A stretch of DNA of 37,998 nt from an uncultured Bacteroidia bacterium. GTDB lineage: Bacteria; Bacteroidota; Bacteroidia; Bacteroidales; UBA932. The stretch spans positions 1-37,998 of the forward strand of contig CACZMF010000020.1 in NCBI GenBank assembly GCA_902782225.1. The letters are read 5' to 3'. Position 1 is the stretch's first letter; the number at the start of each line of letters is the position of its first letter. Below the pieces are notes generated by a model. The model was given only the letters and a program-made list of their open reading frames with translations, searched no databases and had not been told where the DNA came from. Below are positions 1 through 8,135 of this stretch, in pieces. Made by a program: the position numbers and the translations under genes.

Positions 1-1
1 T

Positions 2-1906
2 GAAGACATGGCGGGGCTGAAACTGCCCATCGAGGGCGTGTTTGAGGACTTCCCGAAAAATGGCAGCCTGGACTACGACATTCTCCTTTCGATGGAGACC
101 TACGGCAAGCAGAGCACCGATAACTGGAATGGCAACGACCGGTACAAGGGCTATGTAAAACTGATGCCGGGCGTGGACCCGAATACCCTGACCGATGGCA
201 TCCGGAAAATGCAGGAATCCCACCAGCCGCTGGATCAGATCGAGGCTCAGGGGAACACCTTCCGTTATTTCCTGAAGCCCTTCAGCAAGATGCATACATC
301 GGCCCCGGAAGTGCACCAGATGGTTATTCTGCTGTCTATTGTGGCGGCGCTGCTCATCCTGATTTCCCTCCTCAACTACATCCTGATTGTGATTTCCTCC
401 CTGGTGAAGCGTTCCAAGGAAGTGGGCGTTCGCAAGTGCTACGGTGCTGAGGGAAAGCACATTTACGGCATGCTGACGAAGGAAGCGCTGCTGCATATCA
501 TCCTCTCGCTGGCCTTGGCCGCCATCATCATCTTCGCAGGACGAAGCATCGTGGAGAACCTGCTTGGGGTTCCTTTCCAGACACTGCTGGTGCCGCAGAG
601 CATCGTGGCCATCGCAGCTGTGATCCTCTTTGTGTTGGTGATTTCGATTGTGGTTCCGGCCGAGCTCTATCAGCGGATTCCGGTCTATGCCGCATTAAAG
701 AACTATACGGAGAGTTCCCGCAACTGGAAACTGAGCCTTTTGGGCGTCCAGGTGCTCATCAACGTGTTCCTGGTGGTGATGATGCTTGTCATTGGCCTGC
801 AATATCAGAAGGTGTCGCACGCCGATACGGGTTACGACTACAAGAATCTGTACTACTTTGACATGTTCGACGGAGACCGGCAGGCGTTGACGCGGGCACA
901 CCAGACGCTGAAAAGCCTGCCGGAAGTGAGCGGTGTGGCAACCGCCTACAATCTGCCGTTCCAAGGCTCCAGTGGCGATAATGTTTATTTACCGGATGAC
1001 GACCGGGAGCTCTTCAATATTGCCGACCAGTATGAGTGCTCAAGCGATTTTTATGAGCTGATGGGCATTGAGTTCCTGGAGGGTCGTGCGCCCCGGGATT
1101 CCTCAGAAATCGCTGTGGATGAAAAGTTTGTGGACAAGATGGCAGAGTTCACGGACTGGAGCGACGGTGCCGTGGGCAAGCAGGTTTTCATCACTGGCCA
1201 CGACCGTTCAAGGGATGGCGATAGAAGTTATTTCACCATTGCAGGCGTATATAAGAGCTATCTCATCGGCAACCTGACCGGTGTGGACTCGCGCCCCAAC
1301 GCGCTGTTCTACGGGGAGATTGGCAGCATGAGTTCCTGGATGCCACATGTGCTGTTTAAGATTCCCGGTCAAGCCGGGAATGACGGTGGGCGTCATGGCC
1401 GACTTGATCGGCCATCTCTGGACAAAGTGCGTGAAGCCTTGGAAAGGGCACTGGAAGGACGTGAAATCAACATCATGTCCTACGAAGAGCAGATGCGTGC
1501 GGCGTACGATGATAGCAAGAAAATGCGCAATACAATGGCGCTGGGTGCAGTTTTCTCACTACTGATCGCCCTTCTGGGCCTCATCGGCTTCATAAGGGAT
1601 GAAAGCCTTCGCCGCAGCAAGGAAATGGCCGTGCGTAAGATCAACGGCGCCACCACCCGGGACATTCTGGGCGTGTTTGCCACCGACATCATGAAACTCT
1701 CTGCGGTGATGGCCGTCATTGCTTGCGTCGCCTCCTTCTTCGTGGCCCGGAGGTGGCTGGAGCAGTTTGCCGAGAAAGTGTCTCTGAATCCGCTCTATTT
1801 CATTGGTGGAGCCGCCTTGGTGCTGCTGATTGTGCTGGGCGTGGTGGTCCTGAACTGCCTCCGCATCGCCCGGGCAAATCCGGTGGAATCGTTAAAGAAC
1901 GAGTAG
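2..1906 (+). CDS. ABC transporter permease, FtsX/MacB type (5' partial)
   Basis: Membrane permease of an ABC exporter-like complex of the MacB/FtsX class. The reading frame is open to the window edge upstream of the first ATG at 8, so the N-terminal membrane helix and start lie outside. Visible are part of a periplasmic domain, a block of three helices around residues 105-235 (starting MVILLSIVAALL) with the FtsX-type cytoplasmic motif EVGVRKCYGA, a central helix near 245-265, a second periplasmic domain, and a C-terminal three-helix FtsX block with EMAVRKINGA, ending in NPVESLKNE. The stop is 1 nt before the next ATG, so it is almost certainly co-transcribed with the permease downstream. A palindromic repeat (1361-1416) sits in the reading frame of the second periplasmic domain. 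The ATPase partner is not in the window. Substrate unknown. Confidence 0.9.
   Translation, partial: EDMAGLKLPIEGVFEDFPKNGSLDYDILLSMETYGKQSTDNWNGNDRYKGYVKLMPGVDPNTLTDGIRKMQESHQPLDQIEAQGNTFRYFLKPFSKMHTSAPEVHQMVILLSIVAALLILISLLNYILIVISSLVKRSKEVGVRKCYGAEGKHIYGMLTKEALLHIILSLALAAIIIFAGRSIVENLLGVPFQTLLVPQSIVAIAAVILFVLVISIVVPAELYQRIPVYAALKNYTESSRNWKLSLLGVQVLINVFLVVMMLVIGLQYQKVSHADTGYDYKNLYYFDMFDGDRQALTRAHQTLKSLPEVSGVATAYNLPFQGSSGDNVYLPDDDRELFNIADQYECSSDFYELMGIEFLEGRAPRDSSEIAVDEKFVDKMAEFTDWSDGAVGKQVFITGHDRSRDGDRSYFTIAGVYKSYLIGNLTGVDSRPNALFYGEIGSMSSWMPHVLFKIPGQAGNDGGRHGRLDRPSLDKVREALERALEGREINIMSYEEQMRAAYDDSKKMRNTMALGAVFSLLIALLGLIGFIRDESLRRSKEMAVRKINGATTRDILGVFATDIMKLSAVMAVIACVASFFVARRWLEQFAEKVSLNPLYFIGGAALVLLIVLGVVVLNCLRIARANPVESLKNE
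1361..1416. repeat. Double palindromic element embedded in a coding region
   Basis: Two hairpin-forming units lie side by side. Unit 1 (1361-1381) has 8-bp arms attcccgg/ccgggaat around a 5-nt loop tcaag. Unit 2 (1395-1415) has 8-bp arms atggccga/tcggccat around a 5-nt loop cttga, the reverse complement of the first loop. They are separated by gacggtgggcgtc. The first unit resembles repetitive palindromes often seen between bacterial genes, but here it is read through in frame as IPGQAGNDGGRHGRLDRPS. No second copy was noticed in this window. Confidence 0.7.
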
Positions 1907-1907
1907 G

Positions 1908-4193
1908 ATGAAGAGTTATCTAAAATTCCTTTCCCGCAATAAGTTATACACCGCCATTGAGGCGGTGGGGCTGGCCGTGAGCCTGGCGTTCGTGATAATC
2001 ATCGGCTCGTATGTTTGGCAGCAATATACGGTAACGTGGGAGCATCCCGACCGCGAAAGAATATATGTTCCGGGATTACCAGATTCACCGGGCCTTACGT
2101 ATGGCTTTCCCGATGTTGTTGGGCAGATACCGGAAATTGAGGCCGTGGCCAGGCTATGTCTTCCTGCTATTACCAACAGCGAGAATGAGGTGTTTTATGC
2201 GGCTGCAACAGATCCCTCTTTTTTCGGGATGTTCCCGGAATACGACTTCGTGGAGGGAAGCGCCGATGCACTGACCTCTCCCGCCAATGTGATTATATCC
2301 GAGTATTTTGCCCGCAAGAGGAATCTCACGCTCGGAGATGCTCTCTCGCTTAACGGATCTGAATATACCGTCAGCGCCATTTTCAGGGAAGTGCACGAAA
2401 CGGTTTTCCAGAACTACGAATTCTTCCTGGCTGCTGATGTATTCAAGGATCGTTGGCAGCCTTTTGACAATTTCGGGAGTGTCATTACCTTCTTGAAGGT
2501 GCGTCCCAATACGAACCGTGAAGTACTTTACAGCAAAGTAGAAGAGGTTTGTAAAAAGGTCTATCCGGATATGTACGGACACAGTTTCTTCGAGAAACTG
2601 GATTTGTTCCGCTTCGATGAACTCTTCTTCAGGGAGACCGATTTACAGTTTAAGCATGGCGACATCAAAACCATCAGGATACTTCTTCTGGCAGGGCTTC
2701 TCTTGCTTCTTTCTGCCATCTTCAACTATGTCAACCTTTCGGTGGCGCTGACGGGCAAACGGGCCAAAGAAATGGCCGTAAGGCAACTGAACGGTGCATC
2801 AAAAAATAGTATTATCGGCAAATATATCGGAGAATCCATCATTTTCACTGCCTTTTGTTTCGGGGTCGGGCTCCTGCTGGCAGTTGCGTTTTGTCCGATG
2901 ATAAACAGACTCCTCAACAACCCGGATATTCCGATCCGGGTCGCCTGGTCTCCGGGGTACGTCTTTGCTTATCTGTTGATAATTTTAGTTGTCGGTGCCA
3001 TCACTGGCTTGATTCCGGCCGCTATTGCCAGCAAATATAATTCTCTTGAGGTCATGAAAGGAGACCTAAGGCGTAAGAACAAGATGGTGTTTAGCAAGGT
3101 TTTCATTGTACTACAAAATGCCCTGACTGTCATATTGATAGCACTTGCCATAACGATGGAGGCCCAAATGCAGAAAACACAGACCCGCCCGTATCACTGT
3201 AATATGGCCGACAAGTTTTATCTGATGTACTTTACACACGATGATGATGCAGCGCTCAGGGATGCGTTGGAAAAGCTTCCGTGTGTAAAACGCATCGGAA
3301 GGAGCCGGGGGGTCCCAGGGTTCAATCCGGGAGGTCAGTATAGTACCACGCGGGACGGTAAGGATATCATGTACCGTTTTTTCCAAATGGACAGTATAGC
3401 TTTCCAAATGTTTGACTTTGAAATACTGAAGGACTATAACGCGCCTCTGTTTGGCAGCGTATGGTTCTCCGACGTGAGCTTTGCCGCTTCCGGCTTTGAC
3501 GATGAATACCACGATGTGAGCGCGCTTTCGCGGCGGACCCGTGGTTGTAACCAACTGGCAGGCGTGTTCAAAGCTTTTCCTACAAATGTTTCCAACATCG
3601 GCAAAGAGGAATATGCTATTATTTCTGTGGTCCGTCCGGAAGACATCCTTATGGGAGGCTATGTAATGGAAGTCGTCGGAGACAGGAAGGAGGCCTTTTC
3701 AAAGATCATGGGAGCCTATGAAGACTGGGCAAAAGAGAGGGAGGTATATCTGAATTCCCCTTTTTGGATGGATGATTATATAGCTGAGACATGGAGACCG
3801 GCCCGCAACAATATGAGGCTGGTGGAGATCTTTATGCTTCTCTCCATTATCATCGCCCTGCTGGGCCTGGTGGCCATGAGTACCTATTATGCCGATGAAA
3901 AGTCCCGTGACATCGCCGTCCGGAAGGTCTTCGGCGGCACGGTGGATACGGAAGCATGGAGAACGATAAGGGACTATATGGTGCTTGTCGGTATAGCCTG
4001 CATTATCGGCATTCCGATTGCCGTTTATGCGGCTCAGGAATACCTGAAAGACTTCATCTACAAGCTGAAGGGCTATTGGTGGATCTTTGTGGTGGCCGTG
4101 CTTCTCACCGGTCTTATCGCCTTTGTCTCCATTATCTGGCAAGTGCTCAAGGCCGCCCGCACCAATCCGGCCGTGGAACTGAAAAAAGAATGA
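1908..4193 (+). CDS. ABC transporter permease, FtsX/MacB type
   Basis: A 761-residue permease with the full MacB/FtsX double-block layout: one helix at about 15-36, a MacB_PCD-like periplasmic domain to about 250, a three-helix FtsX block at about 255-380 with motif EMAVRQLNGA, a fifth helix near 400-420, a second periplasmic region, and a C-terminal three-helix block with DIAVRKVFGG, ending in NPAVELKKE. The first 35 residues are nearly identical to those of the permease starting at 4903, so the two are tandem paralogues. It starts 1 nt after the preceding stop, which implies translational coupling. The central part (about 2200-3800) uses visibly more A/T-ending codons than the flanks. Such clusters typically serve efflux or envelope stress functions, but no substrate can be read here. 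Confidence 0.92.
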   Translation: MKSYLKFLSRNKLYTAIEAVGLAVSLAFVIIIGSYVWQQYTVTWEHPDRERIYVPGLPDSPGLTYGFPDVVGQIPEIEAVARLCLPAITNSENEVFYAAATDPSFFGMFPEYDFVEGSADALTSPANVIISEYFARKRNLTLGDALSLNGSEYTVSAIFREVHETVFQNYEFFLAADVFKDRWQPFDNFGSVITFLKVRPNTNREVLYSKVEEVCKKVYPDMYGHSFFEKLDLFRFDELFFRETDLQFKHGDIKTIRILLLAGLLLLLSAIFNYVNLSVALTGKRAKEMAVRQLNGASKNSIIGKYIGESIIFTAFCFGVGLLLAVAFCPMINRLLNNPDIPIRVAWSPGYVFAYLLIILVVGAITGLIPAAIASKYNSLEVMKGDLRRKNKMVFSKVFIVLQNALTVILIALAITMEAQMQKTQTRPYHCNMADKFYLMYFTHDDDAALRDALEKLPCVKRIGRSRGVPGFNPGGQYSTTRDGKDIMYRFFQMDSIAFQMFDFEILKDYNAPLFGSVWFSDVSFAASGFDDEYHDVSALSRRTRGCNQLAGVFKAFPTNVSNIGKEEYAIISVVRPEDILMGGYVMEVVGDRKEAFSKIMGAYEDWAKEREVYLNSPFWMDDYIAETWRPARNNMRLVEIFMLLSIIIALLGLVAMSTYYADEKSRDIAVRKVFGGTVDTEAWRTIRDYMVLVGIACIIGIPIAVYAAQEYLKDFIYKLKGYWWIFVVAVLLTGLIAFVSIIWQVLKAARTNPAVELKKE

Positions 4194-4197
4194 TATA

Positions 4198-4527
4198 TTA
4201 TCGTATGGAAGCGAAATGGTCCAAATACCGGTTGGCGGCGGCGAGTTCGGGAAGATTTCTCTCCTGGAAGGCGGCGCAATACAGCTCCCGGAAACGGCAC
4301 AGTTCTTTCCACATGGCACTGCGGGCCGATGCCGGCTGTCCGAGACGGCCGTATCGGATGGTAAGGTCGATGAGTTCCTGGAAACGGGCAAAGGCACTCT
4401 GGGCACGGCTTTCTTTCCCGGTCTCCAGTGCCTTCAGGACACGGGAAGTCTCGCTGCCGATGTTGGCCATCTGCTGCGGGAAAGTGAGTTCGGCCCAACG
4501 GCCGTTTTCCAAAGACGCGTGTTGCAT
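4198..4527 (-). CDS. Small helical conserved hypothetical protein, partner of DUF5674
   Basis: A 109-residue soluble protein without signal peptide or membrane helix, rich in predicted helices. Sections such as FPQQMANIGSE and FQELIDLTIRYGRL resemble small conserved hypothetical proteins I recall from other Bacteroidota, but I cannot name a Pfam family with certainty. Its ATG follows the TAA of the DUF5674 gene directly with no spacer, so the two form a tightly coupled pair. The four-helix character and the pairing recall HEPN-type toxin-antitoxin components; that is inference only. The pair sits on the opposite strand between two paralogous permease genes, and its stop lies 4 nt from the stop of the upstream permease. 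Confidence 0.75.
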   Translation of the reverse strand: MQHASLENGRWAELTFPQQMANIGSETSRVLKALETGKESRAQSAFARFQELIDLTIRYGRLGQPASARSAMWKELCRFRELYCAAFQERNLPELAAANRYLDHFASIR

Positions 4528-4869
4528 TTATGCTGTAATGAATTTATCGACAATGGTTTTAATGGCGGCCCGAACCTCCGGATCCTCCACGTCCCGTGAA
4601 GGATTTCCCTGCCAGGAGCGGATATTGATAAGTGAGTCGAACTCAATGAAATCCTCGCCTTCTTCTTCCACCCAGAGATTGAATCCCCAGAGGTCATCCT
4701 GCGCAGAGCCGTCTTCCAGAAGCAGGCGCTCCAAGTCTGCATGCAAATCGGCATCGATGGCCAGGAGGCCACGCGTAACATCGGCCACGCATTTTATCAT
4801 ATCGCCGAATGTGTTTTGTGCCAACTCTTTGAGTTCTGCAATGGAGATGGGCTTTTGAAGAATCTGCAT
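4528..4869 (-). CDS. DUF5674 family protein
   Basis: A 113-residue protein starting MQILQKPISIAEL and carrying the run DLWGFNLW, then EGEDFIEFDSLINIR and a C-terminal VEDPEVRAAI. This arrangement matches my memory of DUF5674, a family of unknown function. No signal peptide. The ATG at 4869 was chosen because a TAnnTTTG box (4885-4892) lies just upstream and the longer open frame to 5691 runs antisense through the next permease gene. It is the first gene of a two-gene unit with the small helical protein downstream. Role unknown; the pair could be a toxin-antitoxin-like module. Confidence 0.8.
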   Translation of the reverse strand: MQILQKPISIAELKELAQNTFGDMIKCVADVTRGLLAIDADLHADLERLLLEDGSAQDDLWGFNLWVEEEGEDFIEFDSLINIRSWQGNPSRDVEDPEVRAAIKTIVDKFITA

Positions 4870-4884
4870 AAAATAGTATTTCGA

Positions 4885-4892
4885 CAAAGATA
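4885..4892 (-). promoter_or_regulatory. Bacteroidota -7 box for the DUF5674 pair
   Basis: TATCTTTG on the minus strand matches the TAnnTTTG -7 consensus of the Bacteroidota sigma factor. It lies 16 nt upstream of the DUF5674 ATG, leaving a leader of about ten nt. No convincing -33 TTTG was found. Confidence 0.55.
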
Positions 4893-4902
4893 CAAATAAA
4901 AG

Positions 4903-7287
4903 ATGAAAAGTTACCTGAAATTCCTCTCCCGCAACAAGCTCTACACCGCCATCGAGGCAGTGGGGCTGGCCGTGAGCCTGGCGTTTGTGATCCTGATTGG
5001 CAGCTACGTGGTGCAGCAGTATGAAGTGGCGCACGAGTCGCCTCAGTGGAAGCGCACATTTGTGCTGGGAACCAATGAGTTCCTGGGGCTGACCTATTGG
5101 GACAAAGAAGAGCTGGAGATGAATATCCCGGAGGTTCAGGCGGCAACCCGTGCCGCCATGCTGTGGCAGCCGCTCATCCGTCAAGGTGACCAGGTGCTCC
5201 AGTGCGCCGGCATGGAGGCCGATGCCGACTTTTTCAAGGTGTTTCCAGAATACCGTCTGGTAGAAGGAAGTGCAGAAGATTTTGTCGGGAAGGAGGACAT
5301 CCTCATCAGTGAATCCCTGGCGAGGAAGCTTTCCGTGGATGGTGATAACCTCATTGGGAAGGTCATCAAAGTGAACGACTCCGACCGCAGCATCAAAGGC
5401 GTTTTTGCCGACTTTGACGGCACCTTCTTCATGCCCTACGACATCATTACGCACATTTCGGGAACCTGGGCCGCTGAGCGGGAGCGGAACTTTGGCAGTA
5501 TCGGCAACTACACCACCTGGTTCCGCGTCCGCGAAGATGCGGATCCCGACGATGTGAGGGCCAAGGTGAGTGCGCTGCTGCATAAGAACTACGACCCCAT
5601 CTGGAGCGCGGAGAAGGTGAACGCTTGGAAAGCGTACCGGATGGATGAAGCTTTTTTCACTACTGGCAACAGCAACGGGCTCACCCGTCAAGGCAACGCC
5701 CAGATGCTCAGACTCTTGACGGTAGTTGTACTCCTGCTCCTCTTATCGGCCGTTTTCAACTATGTGAACCTGAGTCTGGCGCTTACGGGCAAGCGGTCTA
5801 AGGAAATGGCCACCCGACGCCTGCTGGGGGCCGACAAGACCGGCATCCTGTGGAAGTACATCGGCGAATCCGTCGCCTTCACCGCCGTCTGCTTTGCCGC
5901 GGCGCTGCTGCTGGCCGATTTGCTCTCGCCCATGATGAACAGCCTGGTTTCCACCGCCGACCCGGACGAGTTGATGCTGGGCATGGGCGATAACAGCGTA
6001 AGACTGTCCTTTATGATGACGCCGGGGTATATTCTGGCATACATCGCCGGCATCCTGGTTCTGGGCGTGGTCAACGGAATGCTCCCGGCTGTTGCTGCTT
6101 CCCGCTACCAGCCCATCGACGTTATTAAAGGAACCCTCCGGCGCCGCAACAAGATGGTACTGAGCAAGGTGTTCATTGTGATGCAGAACGTCCTTTCGGT
6201 TTTCCTGATCGCCCTGGCCCTTGTGATGGAGGTACAGATGCGCCACATGCTCACAAGGCCGACGCACGCTGCTACGGAGAATCTTTACTATATTGAGTAC
6301 TCCGCCCAGAACTATGATATGATGAAGCTCTTCCAGGACAAGGTGGAGGCATTGCCCTTCGTGACAAAGGCAGGCGTAGGACGCGGTATTCCGGGGCTCA
6401 TCAATATGACGATGGGCATCAAGGTGGACGAGGAGCACCACGTGGATATGCCCGTCATCCTCTGCGATTCCACCTATTTCAAACTGCTGGGACTGGAGGT
6501 GGAGGAAGATTTCGGTCATCCGCTTACACATTCGCTCTGGATGAGCCGCAGTGCCTTCAATGCGGCGGCAGTATCGGATACCTCCACGGTATTCCCGCGG
6601 AGAATCAATATGAACGGTGCCCAGCCGGAATTCATCGGCGGCGTGGTAACGGATTTCCCCGCCCGGCCAGCTTCCGAGAGCAATCAGAACCCCAATGGCG
6701 GCGTCATCGTAACCAGGGCCGAAGAGCTCAGATATGCGAATTGCATGCTCATCGGCACCACGGGAGAGGATGAATCTTACGACAAGGCCATCCGACAGGC
6801 TTACCGGGAATACCGGCTGGAGACCTCCGGCGTGGAAGAACCGGCCTGGCGGTATGGTTTTGTGCGTGACATCAACAAGAAGATGCTGGCTCCTGTCCAC
6901 AGGACGCTGCGTCTGGTAGAACTCTTTGCGGTCCTGGCTGTTCTGATCTCCCTGCTGGGCCTGCTGGCTATGAGTACTTACTTCGCCGATGAGAACACTA
7001 AGCAGATTGCTGTGCGCAAGGTATTTGGCTCTGATGTGACGCACGAGACCTGGAGGAACGTCCGGAGCTATATGATTCTTGTCGGCGTGGCTTGCCTTGT
7101 GGGCATTCCGCTGGCCGTCTGGGCTGCGCAGGTATACCTGCAGCGCTTTGCCTACCGTGTTGAAGGCTACGGCTGGGTGTTCGTGGTGGCCGCCCTGATT
7201 TCGCTGACCATAGCCTTTGGCACCGTCCTCTGGCAGACGCTGAAGGCGGCGAAGACCAATCCGGCGATAGAGTTGAAGAAGGAGTAA
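4903..7287 (+). CDS. ABC transporter permease, FtsX/MacB type
   Basis: A 794-residue permease and close paralogue of the gene at 1908. It has an N-terminal helix at about 15-36, a periplasmic MacB_PCD-like domain, a three-helix block at about 270-410 carrying EMATRRLLGA, a further helix near 430-450, a second periplasmic domain, and a C-terminal three-helix FtsX block with QIAVRKVFGS, ending in NPAIELKKE. The N-terminus is almost identical to that of the upstream paralogue at protein level but differs at synonymous sites. Only 33 nt separate it from the divergent DUF5674 gene, and no clear plus-strand promoter is visible there. The partner ATPase is not in the window. Confidence 0.92.
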   Translation: MKSYLKFLSRNKLYTAIEAVGLAVSLAFVILIGSYVVQQYEVAHESPQWKRTFVLGTNEFLGLTYWDKEELEMNIPEVQAATRAAMLWQPLIRQGDQVLQCAGMEADADFFKVFPEYRLVEGSAEDFVGKEDILISESLARKLSVDGDNLIGKVIKVNDSDRSIKGVFADFDGTFFMPYDIITHISGTWAAERERNFGSIGNYTTWFRVREDADPDDVRAKVSALLHKNYDPIWSAEKVNAWKAYRMDEAFFTTGNSNGLTRQGNAQMLRLLTVVVLLLLLSAVFNYVNLSLALTGKRSKEMATRRLLGADKTGILWKYIGESVAFTAVCFAAALLLADLLSPMMNSLVSTADPDELMLGMGDNSVRLSFMMTPGYILAYIAGILVLGVVNGMLPAVAASRYQPIDVIKGTLRRRNKMVLSKVFIVMQNVLSVFLIALALVMEVQMRHMLTRPTHAATENLYYIEYSAQNYDMMKLFQDKVEALPFVTKAGVGRGIPGLINMTMGIKVDEEHHVDMPVILCDSTYFKLLGLEVEEDFGHPLTHSLWMSRSAFNAAAVSDTSTVFPRRINMNGAQPEFIGGVVTDFPARPASESNQNPNGGVIVTRAEELRYANCMLIGTTGEDESYDKAIRQAYREYRLETSGVEEPAWRYGFVRDINKKMLAPVHRTLRLVELFAVLAVLISLLGLLAMSTYFADENTKQIAVRKVFGSDVTHETWRNVRSYMILVGVACLVGIPLAVWAAQVYLQRFAYRVEGYGWVFVVAALISLTIAFGTVLWQTLKAAKTNPAIELKKE

Positions 7288-7324
7288 TCGCTGTTTGGAT
7301 GCAAGGAATTGCGCTCTTTTGGAT

Positions 7325-7332
7325 TATATTTG
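7325..7332 (+). promoter_or_regulatory. Bacteroidota -7 box for the small lipoprotein gene
   Basis: TATATTTG fits TAnnTTTG and ends 18 nt before the chosen ATG at 7351. It lies downstream of an earlier in-frame candidate start at 7309, which argues against that start. Confidence 0.6.
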
Positions 7333-7350
7333 TACAACAATTTGAATGAT

Positions 7351-7857
7351 ATGATGAGAAAGTCTTTGATTTTTGTGTGCGCGGCGCTGCTGGCGGCAGG
7401 ACTGTGCGGGTGTGAGAAGAATCTGTTTCCTGAGATTGACTTAGCTAACAACCTGGAAGGAAGCTGGGAGAAAGTGTACCCGGAAGGGGTGCAGGATGCA
7501 GGGCTGGTGATCTGGACCTTCTCGACCATCAACAAAGAGAGCCAGGATCCGTTTATCTTGACAATATACGTATCTGATGTATTCTCCGGGGATTCGGAGG
7601 CGAAATATATTTATCAAGAGCATCAGAACGGCTATCCAGGTGTAGGCAGTTCCACGCCGGAGCTCTACCTCTTTGAACTTGACCACGACTTTATGCAGGA
7701 GGACCGGAAAGCGGCCTACACGCCAACAGCACGCTACTATGTCAAGGAGTGCAGCAAGGACAAGCTAGTGCTCTCGCGCGAAGAGGTGAATGTGGACGGG
7801 CCGAACCTGATCGAAGGCGATGTAACGTTCCGGAGGATGGGGCTTTGGACGAAGTAA
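7351..7857 (+). CDS. Small lipoprotein, possibly lipocalin-like
   Basis: A 168-residue protein beginning MMRKSLIFVCAALLAAG and followed by a lipobox-like LCGC, so probably a lipoprotein. After the lipid anchor comes an opening of the form NNLEGSWEKVY, then strand-rich sequence with VIWTFST, LYLFELDHD and a closing VTFRRMG. The GSW opening and beta-rich length resemble lipocalin-like lipoproteins of Bacteroidales, but this is a weak match. The start at 7351 was preferred over 7309 because the promoter box lies between them and the signal peptide then begins at the N-terminus. Function unknown. Confidence 0.75.
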   Translation: MMRKSLIFVCAALLAAGLCGCEKNLFPEIDLANNLEGSWEKVYPEGVQDAGLVIWTFSTINKESQDPFILTIYVSDVFSGDSEAKYIYQEHQNGYPGVGSSTPELYLFELDHDFMQEDRKAAYTPTARYYVKECSKDKLVLSREEVNVDGPNLIEGDVTFRRMGLWTK

Positions 7858-7885
7858 ATCCGGCATTCAGTCAGAAATCCCATCT

Positions 7886-8044
7886 TCAGCTCAGCTTGGC
7901 CTTTGACATCATCTTGTCGAACTCCGCACGCGTGATACCCAATTTCACGGTGTGGGGGTTCTTCTCCGCCTGCTCAGCCTTTTCGACGAATCTCTTGGCG
8001 TCGTCACCTGTCACTACAGGTATAGGCCTGATCTCCATTGCCAT
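7886..8044 (-). CDS. 52-residue antitoxin-like protein, no visible toxin partner
   Basis: A short ORF beginning MAMEIRPIPVVTGDDAKRF and ending KAKLS. The opening resembles a group of roughly 50-residue proteins that I recall being annotated as antitoxin-like in Bacteroidota and relatives (MEIRPIPVLTG type), in which a short strand precedes charged helices. An unusually strong ribosome site AAGGAG lies 9 nt upstream of the ATG. The expected toxin gene would be directly downstream on the same strand, but that space is taken by the convergent end of the lipoprotein gene. It therefore looks solitary, either a remnant or an ORF with an unlinked partner. Family assignment is from memory and unverified. 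Confidence 0.6.
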   Translation of the reverse strand: MAMEIRPIPVVTGDDAKRFVEKAEQAEKNPHTVKLGITRAEFDKMMSKAKLS

Positions 8045-8053
8045 AATTCGTTT

Positions 8054-8059
8054 CTCCTT
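8054..8059 (-). promoter_or_regulatory. Strong Shine-Dalgarno site of the 52-residue ORF
   Basis: AAGGAG on the minus strand, 9 nt before ATG 8044. Full Shine-Dalgarno sites are rare in this window, so it supports this short ORF as a real gene. Confidence 0.6.
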
Positions 8060-8069
8060 TTTCTTTTGT

Positions 8070-8095
8070 GTTCCCGCTCTATAGATGCGGGGAAC
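8070..8095. promoter_or_regulatory. Imperfect inverted repeat upstream of the antitoxin-like ORF
   Basis: Arms gttcccgc and gcggggaac (one-base bulge) flank a 9-nt centre. It sits 25 nt upstream of the 52-residue ORF and could be an autoregulatory operator or the end of an upstream transcript. It lacks a clear T-run on either strand. Confidence 0.3.
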
Positions 8096-8135
8096 GATGC
8101 AAATGTAACATTTTTTCTTCAGAGCGTTGCAAGAA

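Noticed and set aside
1361-1381. Hairpin as a transcription terminator
   Set aside because: It lies within an uninterrupted reading frame, lacks a T-run and is paired with a second palindrome, so a repeat element is more likely.
4870-5691. Minus-strand extension of the DUF5674 frame to 387 codons
   Set aside because: It runs antisense through the permease at 4903, matches no family, and the DUF5674 domain begins exactly at the ATG 4869 after a promoter box.
5743-7044. 433-codon minus-strand open frame
   Set aside because: Antisense to a clear permease; His/Gln-rich composition typical of a reversed frame of a GC-rich gene.
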